Positions 45,608 through 54,039 of a stretch of DNA of 64,000 nt are shown piece after piece. How positions within the stretch are numbered: the stretch's first letter is position 1; each line of letters begins with the position of its first letter. The DNA is taken from the NCBI GenBank assembly GCA_020636255.1, contig JACJYE010000004.1, forward strand, positions 186,001 through 250,000. Reading direction: 5' to 3'. The position numbers and the translations under genes were made by a program. The notes under the pieces are model-generated. The model saw only the letters and a list, made by a program, of their open reading frames with translations. It had not been told where the DNA came from and did no database searches. The stretch comes from Lewinellaceae bacterium (GTDB lineage: Bacteria > Bacteroidota > Bacteroidia > Chitinophagales > Saprospiraceae).

Positions 45608-47122
45608 TTACAGATACCCGGGGTTCTGTTCGTACAGGCCCTGCTTGACGTCCATCTGATCCTGAGGGATCGGATAGATAATGAAATTATTCGTAACCGG
45701 TTGCATTTTGCCTGAAGCGTCTTCTTCCTGTATCCAGGCATTCATCACGTCGACTACTTTGCCCGTGCGGACGAGGTCGTCCCAGCGCAGGTTCTCGCCG
45801 GCGAATTCTTTCCTGCGTTCGTCGAGCAGCATATCGAGGGTCACGTTGGATACCATCCCTAGGCCTGCCCTTGAACGGACGGCATTGACGATATCGTCTA
45901 CTTCGCTTTGCGAACCGGAAGCGCCCTGTAGTATGCATTCGGCTTTCAGCATCAGCACGTCGGTATACCGAAGCACCGGGTAATTGATCGACCAGTCGAA
46001 GCGGTCGCCGCCGGCCTTGTTAACGTCCATGAATTTGTCGAAGAACTGTGCGTCAACGGGGTCGCCGTTCTCTCCCGGATAATCCAGCTGGAAGGTCGAC
46101 TCCATTCTCATATCTCCTGCTTCGTATGCATTCAGCAGGTTGTCGGAGATGCGTTTTGAGCCGTCACCCGGGTTGCCGCCCGCAAATGGCAGGTTGATGC
46201 GCGCCCAGCCTTCATCGTAATACTCGGTAGGGAAATATCCCCCTGCGCCCAGGCCGCCGCCGATAAACTGGAAGTCCCAGATGATCTCGGAATTGCCTTC
46301 GTTATCATAGGCGAAAATATCGGCATAATCATCCAGCATAGCAAACTTACCGCTGCTGATGATATCATTGAGCAGGCCAAGGGCCTGGCCGTATTCATTG
46401 GCGCCCAGGCACGGCCCATCGGGATGGAGCTGAGGCCCGGAACGGGTCATGTATACGCGGGCCAGTATGCCTTTGGCGGCAATGGAAGTAGCACGGCCAT
46501 GATCGGAGCCCCCATAGGATTGCGGGAGGTTGTCGATGGCGAAGTTCAGGTCGGAAATGATCAGGCTGTACACCTCATCTACCGAGCTTCGGCCGATGCT
46601 GAGGGCCTCTGTAGGCGTAACGAAGGATTCGAAAATGGGCACTTTGCCAAACCACTTGACCAGGTCGAAGTAGAAATAGGCCCGCAGGAAACGGGCTTCG
46701 GCCTCAAAGCGGGTGCGCAAGCCTGCATCTGAAACAGCTCCGGGGTTTTCCGCGAGCTTATCCAGCACGGTATTGGCGCGCATGATCCCGTTAAAAGTAA
46801 CATTCCATACGTTGCGAATGGTGCCCAGCGTTGCCAGCGTGTTCTGGAAATTGTTGATAGAGTTCCAGTCGCGCACCCCGGCCTGCCCGGGGGTATAGAT
46901 ATTGTCGGAACGCGACTCATCAAGCACCACATACTGGCTGGCGTAGTCTACGTTGTTCTGCACGCCAAAGGCAGCATAAATGCCGTTGACGGCCTGCTCG
47001 AAATCGTCCGCGTTCTTGTAAAAGCCGTTGCTTCCGGGGTCGGATATTGGCGCCAGGTTGAGGTCGTCCTCACAAGCTCCCAGAAGGAATACGGCGAGTA
47101 TGATAGGAATTATTTTTTTCAT
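45608..47122 (-). CDS. susD: SusD/RagB-type glycan-binding lipoprotein (second pair)
   Basis: A 504-residue SusD-family lipoprotein with lipobox LLGACEDDLN. Typical blocks are DFEQAVNGIYAAFG, FLRAYFYFDLVKWFGKVPIF, ARVYMTRSG, YPVLRYTDVLMLKAECI and the C-terminal RRKEFAGENLRWDDLVRTGK with NFIIYPIPQDQMD. It is about 100 residues shorter than the first SusD and not a close copy, so the two pairs probably bind different oligosaccharides. It follows its SusC by 20 bases and precedes the inverted-repeat element. Confidence 0.96.
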   Translation of the reverse strand: MKKIIPIILAVFLLGACEDDLNLAPISDPGSNGFYKNADDFEQAVNGIYAAFGVQNNVDYASQYVVLDESRSDNIYTPGQAGVRDWNSINNFQNTLATLGTIRNVWNVTFNGIMRANTVLDKLAENPGAVSDAGLRTRFEAEARFLRAYFYFDLVKWFGKVPIFESFVTPTEALSIGRSSVDEVYSLIISDLNFAIDNLPQSYGGSDHGRATSIAAKGILARVYMTRSGPQLHPDGPCLGANEYGQALGLLNDIISSGKFAMLDDYADIFAYDNEGNSEIIWDFQFIGGGLGAGGYFPTEYYDEGWARINLPFAGGNPGDGSKRISDNLLNAYEAGDMRMESTFQLDYPGENGDPVDAQFFDKFMDVNKAGGDRFDWSINYPVLRYTDVLMLKAECILQGASGSQSEVDDIVNAVRSRAGLGMVSNVTLDMLLDERRKEFAGENLRWDDLVRTGKVVDVMNAWIQEEDASGKMQPVTNNFIIYPIPQDQMDVKQGLYEQNPGYL

Positions 47123-47142
47123 GGTTTATTCATTTAAAATGG

Positions 47143-50100
47143 TCAAAAGGTGAGGTTGACGCCGAAGATGATGGATCGGGCAAGCGGGAAAGCGCCGTAG
47201 TCGTCGCCATCATTGTTCACAGCTTCCGGGTTGAACCCGCCGTCGTATTTGTCACCTCCGAAATAATTCTCGGCCGTTGCATAGAGGCGTGCCCCACTGA
47301 CCAAACCTTCCCTGAAGAGGCTGCCCAGGTTATACCCCAGCGTGATATTGCGCACGCGCCAGTAGTCGTTGGGATACAGCCAGTCCGTATTCTTGATGCG
47401 GCCGAAGCTCGAAGTCGCCTTGCCGCGCAGCCCTGCACCGGGGTCTTCCGGCGAACGCCAGCGGTCTCTGTACAGCCCCAGCGCATTATCGACAAAACCC
47501 TGGCCCGTGCGGTCCATGGCGCGGCCAAAGGTGGAATAGATCACACCACCCCACTGCCCCTGGACAAGGAAGCTCAGGTCAAAGCCTTTATAGGAAAAAG
47601 TATTGGAAACACCCCAGATATAATCCGGGTTCGGGTGCCCCGAAAGGACGCGGTCATCAGGAGAGATCACACCGTCGCCATTGGCGTCCAGGTATTTGGG
47701 GTCCCCTTCCTGCTGATTGCCGTACAAAGCTGCGCCGCCATCGATGTCGGCCTTTGACAGGATGCCGATCTGCTGGACGACATAGATGCTGTACATCGGT
47801 TCGCCAACCATGAGGATGTTGTGCGGGATGTCCCAGGCGCCGCCGAGGATCGGCGTGTTTTCCGGGCCTAACTGGACCACTTCGTTGGAGTTGTGGCTGA
47901 AGTTGACGCTGGTCGTCCACGACAGCTTACCGGTCAGGTTGCGGGTCGTCAGTTCTACTTCCCAGCCTTTGTTCAGCACTTCGCCGATATTGGTCAGAGC
48001 GGTCGAAAAGCCAATGGCAGTGGGAACGGGGATGTTCAGCAGGAGGTCGCGGTTGCGCTTGGTGTAATAGTCCAGAGAAGCGAAGATACGATTGTCGAAA
48101 AGCCCGAAGTCAAGGCCAATGTCGATCGTTTCGGATTCTTCCCAGCTCAGGTTGGGGTTGGCAAAATTGCTGGGCACCTGGCCCGGGGCCAGGGCGCCGC
48201 CGAAGGAGTAGTTGTCGAAGCTCAGCACGGAGACATGCGAATAGTCGCCGATGCCGTTGTTGCCCGAGATGCCCCAGCTACCCCGCAGCTTCAGGCTGCT
48301 GATGGCGTCCACATTTTGCATAAAGGCTTCTTCGGAGATGCGCCAGCCGGCAGATACAGAGGGGAAAACACCCCACTTGGTGTCGGCGCCAAAGCGGGAC
48401 GAACCGTCGCGGCGCAGAGATGCTGCCAGCAGGTAGCGATTGCCAAAACCATACTGCAGGCGGCCGAAGTAAGAGGCCAGCGTGTTCTTGCTCTCCAGCG
48501 TATTGGTCGACCCGGCATTGATATTGGCCGCGTTGAGCGTGGTGATCACCTCCGAGTTGAACCCGCCCGATACCCGTATGGCCCAGCTGTCAAACTTGTT
48601 GGTGTTGTACGAGGTGCCTACGATAGCGGAAAAGTCGTGTTTCCCGCCAAAGGTTTTGTTATAGGACAGAGTATTCTCATTGACGAAGGTCTGTCTGCGG
48701 TAACCGACGAAGCTACCGGTGGCGGTGCGGTTACGCGTCACCCATGCCGGCGTATAGCTCTTTTCGTTCATGTCGGCATTGTCCAGGTTAAAGCTCGTCC
48801 TGAAGTTCAGGCCGTCGATGAAGCTGTATTGTGCATAGACCGTACCCAGCGTCCGGAATATCTTGCGGTCGCCGATGGTATTTTCTATTGTCCTGATGGG
48901 GCTTGAGCGGGAGTTGCCCCAGGTATAGACATCGTAGTCGCCCACATTCACATCGATGCCGACCGTATCTTCCGAGACCGGCACCATGCCCACGACGATA
49001 TGCGTTTGCTGGTCCTTGCCTTCTACACCGGGATCGCTGGCGATAGAATAGGAAGGCGCAATATTGATCCCTAGTTTCAGCTTATCGCTGGCCTTCACTT
49101 CGACGTTTGCGCGTGCGGAATAACGCTTGTACCCGACGCCAATGGCAATACCCTCCTGGTCGAGGTAATCGCCGGAAACGTAATAGTTCACGTAATCGTT
49201 GCCGCCGGAAGCAGAAAGCTGGTAGTTCTGAACTGCTCCGGTGCGGAACAGCTCGTCCTGCCAGTCGATATACACCAGGCCCGGGTGGCCTGGAATGGCC
49301 CAGCGGTCGTCTTTGATGAGGTTGCGGTTAAAACTACCCAGTATGGCCAGACGCTCGGCGGAGGTCTGGTCGCGGGTACGGCCGGCGCCGGATGCCACCC
49401 AGGCATCGTCGATCATCTCCGATGCGCGGTCAACCCATTCTTCCGCATTTAGGATGTCCAGTTTTTTAACGGTCTTCTGGAAACCATAACTCGCGTTGAG
49501 GTTGATGCGGGCTTTGCCCGATTTACCCCCTTTTGTCGTGATCAACACGACGCCGTTGGAGGCGCGGGAGCCGTAGATCGCAGCCGCAGCGGCATCCTTC
49601 AGCACTTCGATGGAAGCAATATCGTTGGGGTTGATATTGTCCAGCGGGTTGCCATTGGCAAAACCGCCGCTTGCAGACTGTTCCGACACTTCAAGCGGGA
49701 AGCCGTCCACGACATACAAGGGCTGGTTGTTGGCGTTAATAGACCCGGTGCCCCTGACCTGAATGCGAAAGCCGGCTCCTGGAAGGCCGCTGGTCTGTTG
49801 TACGCGCACACCCGCCAATTGCCCGACAAGGGCCTGGTCGATGCGGGCCAACGGCCGTTCATCGAGGTTTTCGGCATCGTAACGGGCGATAGCGCCGGTG
49901 ACGTCAGCCCGTTTTTGCGTACCATAACCGATGACAACGACCTCGTCCAGGATCGTACCGGAACTGAGGCGTACGGTTATGACATCAGCGCCGGTTATCG
50001 GCACGTCCTGTGGTTGATACCCTGTGTAGGAGACCGACAACATCGTTGCCGACTCGGGCACGTCCAGTGTGAACCGGCCGTCAAAGTCCGTGACGGTACC

Positions 50101-50274
50101 GGTGGTGGTGCCTCCTACAAGGACGTTGGCTCCGATCAGGGGTTCGTTCGTTTCATCGTCGAGCACTGTCCCTGATACAGTGCGCTGGCCCCATCCTATC
50201 TGCAGTGCGAACAGGAGTACGCCAATGGCCAGATACCATCTTGGCCTGATCATTGTTTTAGAAATCGGATTCAT
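47143..50274 (-). CDS. susC: SusC-type TonB-dependent outer-membrane glycan importer (second pair)
   Basis: A 1043-residue SusC-family importer at the head of the leftward operon. Signal peptide ends IGWGQ; then carboxypeptidase-D-like domain (VSGTVLDDETNEPLIGANVL), TonB box region (ILDEVVVIGYGTQKRADVTG), plug (PLYVVDGFPLEVSEQS, SNGVVLITTKGGKSG) and barrel ending SIIFGVNLTF. Downstream genes for rhamnosidase, GH105 and mutarotase suggest RG-I oligosaccharides as cargo. Two 19-bp operator-like sites lie 182-232 bp upstream of its ATG. A start at Met8 (50253) is possible. Confidence 0.97.
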   Translation of the reverse strand: MNPISKTMIRPRWYLAIGVLLFALQIGWGQRTVSGTVLDDETNEPLIGANVLVGGTTTGTVTDFDGRFTLDVPESATMLSVSYTGYQPQDVPITGADVITVRLSSGTILDEVVVIGYGTQKRADVTGAIARYDAENLDERPLARIDQALVGQLAGVRVQQTSGLPGAGFRIQVRGTGSINANNQPLYVVDGFPLEVSEQSASGGFANGNPLDNINPNDIASIEVLKDAAAAAIYGSRASNGVVLITTKGGKSGKARINLNASYGFQKTVKKLDILNAEEWVDRASEMIDDAWVASGAGRTRDQTSAERLAILGSFNRNLIKDDRWAIPGHPGLVYIDWQDELFRTGAVQNYQLSASGGNDYVNYYVSGDYLDQEGIAIGVGYKRYSARANVEVKASDKLKLGINIAPSYSIASDPGVEGKDQQTHIVVGMVPVSEDTVGIDVNVGDYDVYTWGNSRSSPIRTIENTIGDRKIFRTLGTVYAQYSFIDGLNFRTSFNLDNADMNEKSYTPAWVTRNRTATGSFVGYRRQTFVNENTLSYNKTFGGKHDFSAIVGTSYNTNKFDSWAIRVSGGFNSEVITTLNAANINAGSTNTLESKNTLASYFGRLQYGFGNRYLLAASLRRDGSSRFGADTKWGVFPSVSAGWRISEEAFMQNVDAISSLKLRGSWGISGNNGIGDYSHVSVLSFDNYSFGGALAPGQVPSNFANPNLSWEESETIDIGLDFGLFDNRIFASLDYYTKRNRDLLLNIPVPTAIGFSTALTNIGEVLNKGWEVELTTRNLTGKLSWTTSVNFSHNSNEVVQLGPENTPILGGAWDIPHNILMVGEPMYSIYVVQQIGILSKADIDGGAALYGNQQEGDPKYLDANGDGVISPDDRVLSGHPNPDYIWGVSNTFSYKGFDLSFLVQGQWGGVIYSTFGRAMDRTGQGFVDNALGLYRDRWRSPEDPGAGLRGKATSSFGRIKNTDWLYPNDYWRVRNITLGYNLGSLFREGLVSGARLYATAENYFGGDKYDGGFNPEAVNNDGDDYGAFPLARSIIFGVNLTF

Positions 50275-50455
50275 AAACTAACTGTTTTGTTTGTCAAATT
50301 TTCAACTGGCAGCATGGCCTTGTGTAAAGCCTTATTGTATGGTTAACAAATGGATTAATAATCCAAAAAAGTCGCTACTCATTGGGTATGATTTTGAATT
50401 GCCTTGCTATTGCGAAATATTATTCCATTAAAGGTAGAAGCCGGGAAGATTAAAA

Positions 50456-50474
50456 CTATTCCGTACCATTCTGT
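50456..50474 (-). promoter_or_regulatory. Operator-like 19-bp site 1
   Basis: Plus strand CTATTCCGTACCATTCTGT; read on the minus strand it is ACAGAATGGTACGGAATAG, matching the shared consensus ACAGAATAGTACAGAATAG at 17 of 19 positions. The consensus is two direct CAGAATAG units with a 10-bp period. Site 2 begins exactly 32 bp away. Confidence 0.65.
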
Positions 50475-50487
50475 ATTCCGGCAAAAA

Positions 50488-50506
50488 CTGTTCTGTACTA
50501 TTCTGT
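50488..50506 (-). promoter_or_regulatory. Operator-like 19-bp site 2
   Basis: Plus strand CTGTTCTGTACTATTCTGT; its reverse complement ACAGAATAGTACAGAACAG matches the consensus at 18 of 19 positions and differs from site 3, over 1.2 kb away, at only two. It forms a pair with site 1 at 32-bp spacing. Confidence 0.7.
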
Positions 50507-50584
50507 GCGAATGATGCGGTAAAAGTGCGGAATGGAAAAGAAAATAGTGCTTCCCGTATAGGCCTCGTGGGTGTTGCGGGATGC

Positions 50585-51604
50585 TTATAAGGAATTGCGG
50601 ACCACCAGGTGGAAGGGGTTGGCGATATGCGCTTTCTCGTTTTCGAGAATGAGGCGCGCCGCCGTTTCGCCCAGTTGTTGAAAATCGGTAGAAATAATGG
50701 TAATGCCATCCAGCAGGATCTCTTTCAGGGGCGTCTCGTTGTAGGAAATAATACCCACTTCTCGCCCGACTTTCAGGCCCATGCCTTTTACCCTTTTGAT
50801 GAGGGTCACGAGGTCATCCTCCATCAGGTTGATGTATACTTCGTTTTCCTGGATCGGTTCAATGGAAATATCGTTGACGACAGAATAGCGGAATGCGTAT
50901 TCAGTGCAAAAGCGCTCAAAACCAGCTACAATCTCCTGAGGATGGTAGCTATAAGGCGGAAAGATGAGCTTGATCTTGCCGTATTTCTCCAGCAAGCCCA
51001 CCGCCTCGACCAGAACGCGGTAAATATCTTCTTCGAAATCCTGGTACACCGCCGCATAATCCCCTGTGATCCCTTCCACCTTCCTGTCCAGGATGATCAG
51101 CTTGTGCTTTGGCAACTGGTTGATGAACTCCGAAGCGAACTCTCCCCCTTCCAGGAAATGCGGAATGATGACGAAGTGCGTATAGTTATCGTCCTTGTGG
51201 TCGAGGATCAGGTTCTTGAACAGCCGAAAATCGCTGTTATAAATGAAGAAGTCGATGGCAGCCTGGTCGCCCAGAGTGTGGGTGAAAGCGTCATAGATGA
51301 TCTTTTTATGGACGCTGAGCTTATTGAAAAGCAAAAAGACCTTCGCTTTTTGCCTAAAGTTCGTACTCTTGACGTAATAGCCTTTTCCCGGTATGGAGTC
51401 GATGATGCCGATCTCTTTTAGATGTTCATAGGCTTTAACGATAGTATCCCTGGATATATCGAACTTGATCAGCAGGCTATTGACGGAGGGCAGCTGGTCA
51501 CCTGCACTAAGCTGTTCTTTTTCTACCCCTGAGATGATAGAATTAATGATCTGCTTGTATTTAGGGGTTTTCGAATATTCGTTTATCTTAATCACGAATC
51601 CCAT
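50585..51604 (-). CDS. GntR-type transcription regulator with LacI-like sensor domain
   Basis: A 339-residue regulator. Residues 1-80 are a GntR winged helix (YKQIINSIISGVEKEQLSAG, LPSVNSLLIKFDISRDTIVK, IPGKGYYVKST). From about residue 90 a periplasmic-binding-protein-like domain of LacI type follows (IIPHFLEGGEFASEF, REVGIISYNETPLKEILLDG, TAARLILENEK), which should bind a sugar or sugar phosphate. It lies between the RG-I operon and the divergent rhamnose operon, and both carry the same paired 19-bp sites, so it is the leading candidate for their regulator; rhamnose or an intermediate is the likely effector (inference). The frame extends to 51661, but Met at 51604 (MGFVIKINEYSKTPKYKQII) fits the family. 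Confidence 0.9.
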   Translation of the reverse strand: MGFVIKINEYSKTPKYKQIINSIISGVEKEQLSAGDQLPSVNSLLIKFDISRDTIVKAYEHLKEIGIIDSIPGKGYYVKSTNFRQKAKVFLLFNKLSVHKKIIYDAFTHTLGDQAAIDFFIYNSDFRLFKNLILDHKDDNYTHFVIIPHFLEGGEFASEFINQLPKHKLIILDRKVEGITGDYAAVYQDFEEDIYRVLVEAVGLLEKYGKIKLIFPPYSYHPQEIVAGFERFCTEYAFRYSVVNDISIEPIQENEVYINLMEDDLVTLIKRVKGMGLKVGREVGIISYNETPLKEILLDGITIISTDFQQLGETAARLILENEKAHIANPFHLVVRNSL

Positions 51605-51728
51605 ATTGGCTAGGGTTAAAAACATGGGTAATGAATCCCGCTTCGTCTGGCCTCCAAACAAGCTCTAAAATAAGGCAGTCCAGCGAACTGTGGTATACCT
51701 AAATTAACAAGCCTTTCGCAAATTTCCA

Positions 51729-51747
51729 ACAGAACAGTACAGAACAC
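51729..51747 (+). promoter_or_regulatory. Operator-like 19-bp site 3
   Basis: ACAGAACAGTACAGAACAC, two CAGAACA units 10 bp apart; 16 of 19 match the consensus ACAGAATAGTACAGAATAG. It lies 118 bases before the aldolase ATG and 125 bases before the regulator start, so it could serve either divergent promoter. Confidence 0.7.
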
Positions 51748-51760
51748 TTTTTTATCGAAG

Positions 51761-51779
51761 CCAGAATAGTGCAGAATAG
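51761..51779 (+). promoter_or_regulatory. Operator-like 19-bp site 4
   Basis: CCAGAATAGTGCAGAATAG, 17 of 19 to the consensus, starting exactly 32 bp after site 3. It ends 19 bp before the TAGATTTG promoter element, thus covering the -33 region of the rhamnose promoter. A further CAGAAT follows at 51785-51790. Confidence 0.7.
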
Positions 51780-51798
51780 CTCTGCAGAATCTTTAACT

Positions 51799-51806
51799 TA
51801 GATTTG
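51799..51806 (+). promoter_or_regulatory. Putative -7 element of the rhamnose operon promoter
   Basis: TAGATTTG matches the Bacteroidota TAnnTTTG element exactly and lies 40 bases before the aldolase ATG. No good TTTG stands at the -33 position, which is occupied by operator-like site 4; this fits a promoter that needs or is blocked by a regulator. Confidence 0.5.
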
Positions 51807-51846
51807 GTAAGCGCCAGATTCATCAAAACAAAAAATTACATTCGCC

Positions 51847-53946
51847 ATGAAAGTAAAAACTTTTGAACATGTTCAGTATTTGTGGGATGAACAGCGGGCC
51901 AGCGCGCTCGAAGGCGATGAAGTAGCTCTTTTCCTATACCGCTCCAACATACTGGGCGCCGACCTGCGCATTACGAATTTCGGCGGGGGCAATACCAGCT
52001 GTAAAACGATAGAAACGGACCCTCTCACCGGAAACGAGGTTGAGGTCATGTGGGTCAAAGGCTCCGGCGGCGATATCGGCACCCTCACCCGCAAAGGAAT
52101 TGCCGGCCTGTACACCGACAGGCTTCGGGCATTAAAAAGGGTGTACCGCGGGCTGCAGTACGAGGATGAGATGGTGGCCCTGTTCAACCACTGCCTGTAC
52201 GACCTCGACAGCCGCGCGCCATCCATAGACACACCCCTTCACGGGTTGCTCCCCTTCAAACATATCGACCACCTTCACCCCGATGCCCTGATCGCTATTG
52301 CTGCTGCCAAAGACAGCCAGGCCATCACCCGGGAGATCTGGGGAGATACCATGGGTTGGGTGCCCTGGCAACGCCCCGGCTTCGACCTGGCCCTCCAACT
52401 GGAACAGTGCCTGGCCGAAAACCCCGGCATCCGCGGCATCGTCCTGGGCAACCACGGGCTGTTCACCTGGGGCGACACCTCCTACGAATGTTATATGAAT
52501 AGCCTTGAGGTGATCGAACAGGCCTCTGTTTATATCCAGCAACACCTCGGCAGGCAGCGCCCGGTTTTCGGCGGGCAGGTACTGGACAGCCTGCCCGAGA
52601 AAAGGCGCAAAGAGCAGGCTGCCGCCCTGGCGCCCATCCTCAGAGGCCTTTGCTCCAGTTATAACAAAATGGTCGGCCATTTTACGGACGACGCCCGCGT
52701 GCTGGAGTTTACCAACAGCAAAGACCTGCAAAAACTGGCCCCGCTCGGCACTTCCTGCCCCGACCACTTCCTGCGCACCAAGATCATGCCCCTGGTGTTA
52801 AACCTGGCGCCCGACGCTGCGCTGGCTGCCCACGCGGCCGTACAGGCACAGATCGAGCCCTTATTCGAGCAATACCGCAAGGACTATACGCAGTACTACG
52901 AAAGCTGTAAGCACCCGAACAGCCCGGCAATGCGCGACCCCAACCCGGTCGTCATCCTCTACCCCGGCGTAGGCATGTTCACCTTTTCAAAAGACAAACA
53001 AACGGCCCGGGTGGCCAGCGAGTTTTACATCAACGCCATCAATGTGATGCGCGGCGCCGAAGCCATTTCATCGTATACGGCCCTGCCGCGCCAGGAAGCC
53101 TTTGACATCGAATACTGGCTGCTCGAAGAAGCTAAACTACAACGCCAGCCCGCTGAAAAACTGCTTTCGCGCCGGGTCGCCATCATCACCGGCGCAGGGG
53201 GCGGCATCGGAAAGGCCATCGCCAGGAAGCTGGCCGCTGAAGGCGCCAACGTGGTATTGACCGACCTCGCCGAAGACCGGGTAAAAGAAGCCAGCGCCTC
53301 CTTCGCCAAAGATGTGGCCACCTACGCGGGCTGCGACGTCAGTGACGCCGATTCTGTAAAAGCAGCCTTCACCAAAGCCTGCCTGGAATTCGGCGGTGTC
53401 GACATCGTCGTGCACAGCGCAGGCCTGGCCATCTCCAAATCGCTCGAGGATACAAAGCTGGAAGACTGGTCGCTGCTGCAGGACGTACTCGTAAAGGGCC
53501 AGTTCCTGATGGCCCAGGCGGGTGTGGAAGTGATGCGAAAACAAGGGATAGGCGGCGACATCGTAAATATAGCCAGCAAGAACGGCCTGGTGTCCGGGCC
53601 CAATAATGTAGGTTATGGAACGGCAAAAGCGGCCCAACAGCACATGACGCGCCTGCTGGCCGCCGAGCTCGGAAAAGAAAAGATCCGCGTGAATACGGTC
53701 AACCCTGACGGTGTGATCATCGGCAGTAAGATATGGGAAGGCGCCTGGGCCGAAGGGCGGGCAAAAGCATACGGCATCAAGGTTGAAGAGCTGCCCGCAC
53801 ACTACGCCAAGAGAAACCTGCTGCACGAGATCATCCTGCCCGAAGATATAGCCAATGGCGTTTACGCCCTGGTGGCCATACTGCAGAAAAGCACGGGCAA
53901 CATCATCAACGTCGATGGCGGGATCGAAGCGGCATTCGTCAGGTAG
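51847..53946 (+). CDS. rhaEW: Bifunctional rhamnulose-1-phosphate aldolase / lactaldehyde dehydrogenase
   Basis: A 699-residue fusion protein. The first ~430 residues are a class II aldolase domain (ITNFGGGNTSCKTIETDPLT, HIDHLHPDALIAIAAAKDSQ, IVLGNHGLFTWGDT) that splits L-rhamnulose-1-phosphate into dihydroxyacetone phosphate and L-lactaldehyde. Residues about 437-699 are a short-chain dehydrogenase (AIITGAGGGIGKAIARKLAA, catalytic Tyr/Lys in GYGTAKAAQQH) that, by the known RhaEW precedent, oxidises lactaldehyde to L-lactate. The downstream lut genes then take lactate to pyruvate. It heads the operon behind sites 3 and 4. Confidence 0.95.
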   Translation: MKVKTFEHVQYLWDEQRASALEGDEVALFLYRSNILGADLRITNFGGGNTSCKTIETDPLTGNEVEVMWVKGSGGDIGTLTRKGIAGLYTDRLRALKRVYRGLQYEDEMVALFNHCLYDLDSRAPSIDTPLHGLLPFKHIDHLHPDALIAIAAAKDSQAITREIWGDTMGWVPWQRPGFDLALQLEQCLAENPGIRGIVLGNHGLFTWGDTSYECYMNSLEVIEQASVYIQQHLGRQRPVFGGQVLDSLPEKRRKEQAAALAPILRGLCSSYNKMVGHFTDDARVLEFTNSKDLQKLAPLGTSCPDHFLRTKIMPLVLNLAPDAALAAHAAVQAQIEPLFEQYRKDYTQYYESCKHPNSPAMRDPNPVVILYPGVGMFTFSKDKQTARVASEFYINAINVMRGAEAISSYTALPRQEAFDIEYWLLEEAKLQRQPAEKLLSRRVAIITGAGGGIGKAIARKLAAEGANVVLTDLAEDRVKEASASFAKDVATYAGCDVSDADSVKAAFTKACLEFGGVDIVVHSAGLAISKSLEDTKLEDWSLLQDVLVKGQFLMAQAGVEVMRKQGIGGDIVNIASKNGLVSGPNNVGYGTAKAAQQHMTRLLAAELGKEKIRVNTVNPDGVIIGSKIWEGAWAEGRAKAYGIKVEELPAHYAKRNLLHEIILPEDIANGVYALVAILQKSTGNIINVDGGIEAAFVR

Positions 53947-53993
53947 CCAATTGTTTCATACATTCAATAATTTGGTTTTATTTGGTTAGGGCT

Positions 53994-54021
53994 GTAGCGG
54001 CATCCAATGGGGTGCCGCTAC
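53994..54021 (+). other. Intercistronic hairpin between aldolase and isomerase genes
   Basis: A perfect 9-bp stem GTAGCGGCA/TGCCGCTAC (53994-54002 and 54013-54021) with a 10-base loop, followed by CTTTAAAT. It lies in the 93-bp gap, 18 bases before the isomerase ATG. The T-run is too short for a strong terminator; mRNA processing or partial attenuation is likelier. Confidence 0.45.
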
Positions 54022-54039
54022 CTTTAAATCCACAAGGAA

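Larger units (their letters stand above)
50275..50584. promoter_or_regulatory. Control region between susC and the GntR-type regulator
   Basis: This 310-bp gap holds no gene. It contains two 19-bp direct-repeat sites listed separately (50456-50506), close to the end of the regulator gene and well upstream of the susC ATG. The 180 bases nearest susC are AT-rich with a long probable leader. I found no exact TAnnTTTG box on the minus strand here. Confidence 0.5.

Noticed and set aside
45521..45715. Plus-strand frame of 64 codons starting MRFIIWQALLLQALSGQP, which looks like a small exported protein
   Set aside because: It starts at a TTG inside the inverted-repeat element and runs antisense into the end of susD; kept as part of the repeat finding instead.
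50581..51661. Upstream-extended start (51661) for the GntR-type regulator
   Set aside because: The extra 19 residues (MFGGQTKRDSLPMFLTLAN) do not fit the family; the Met at 51604 starts directly before the winged-helix region.
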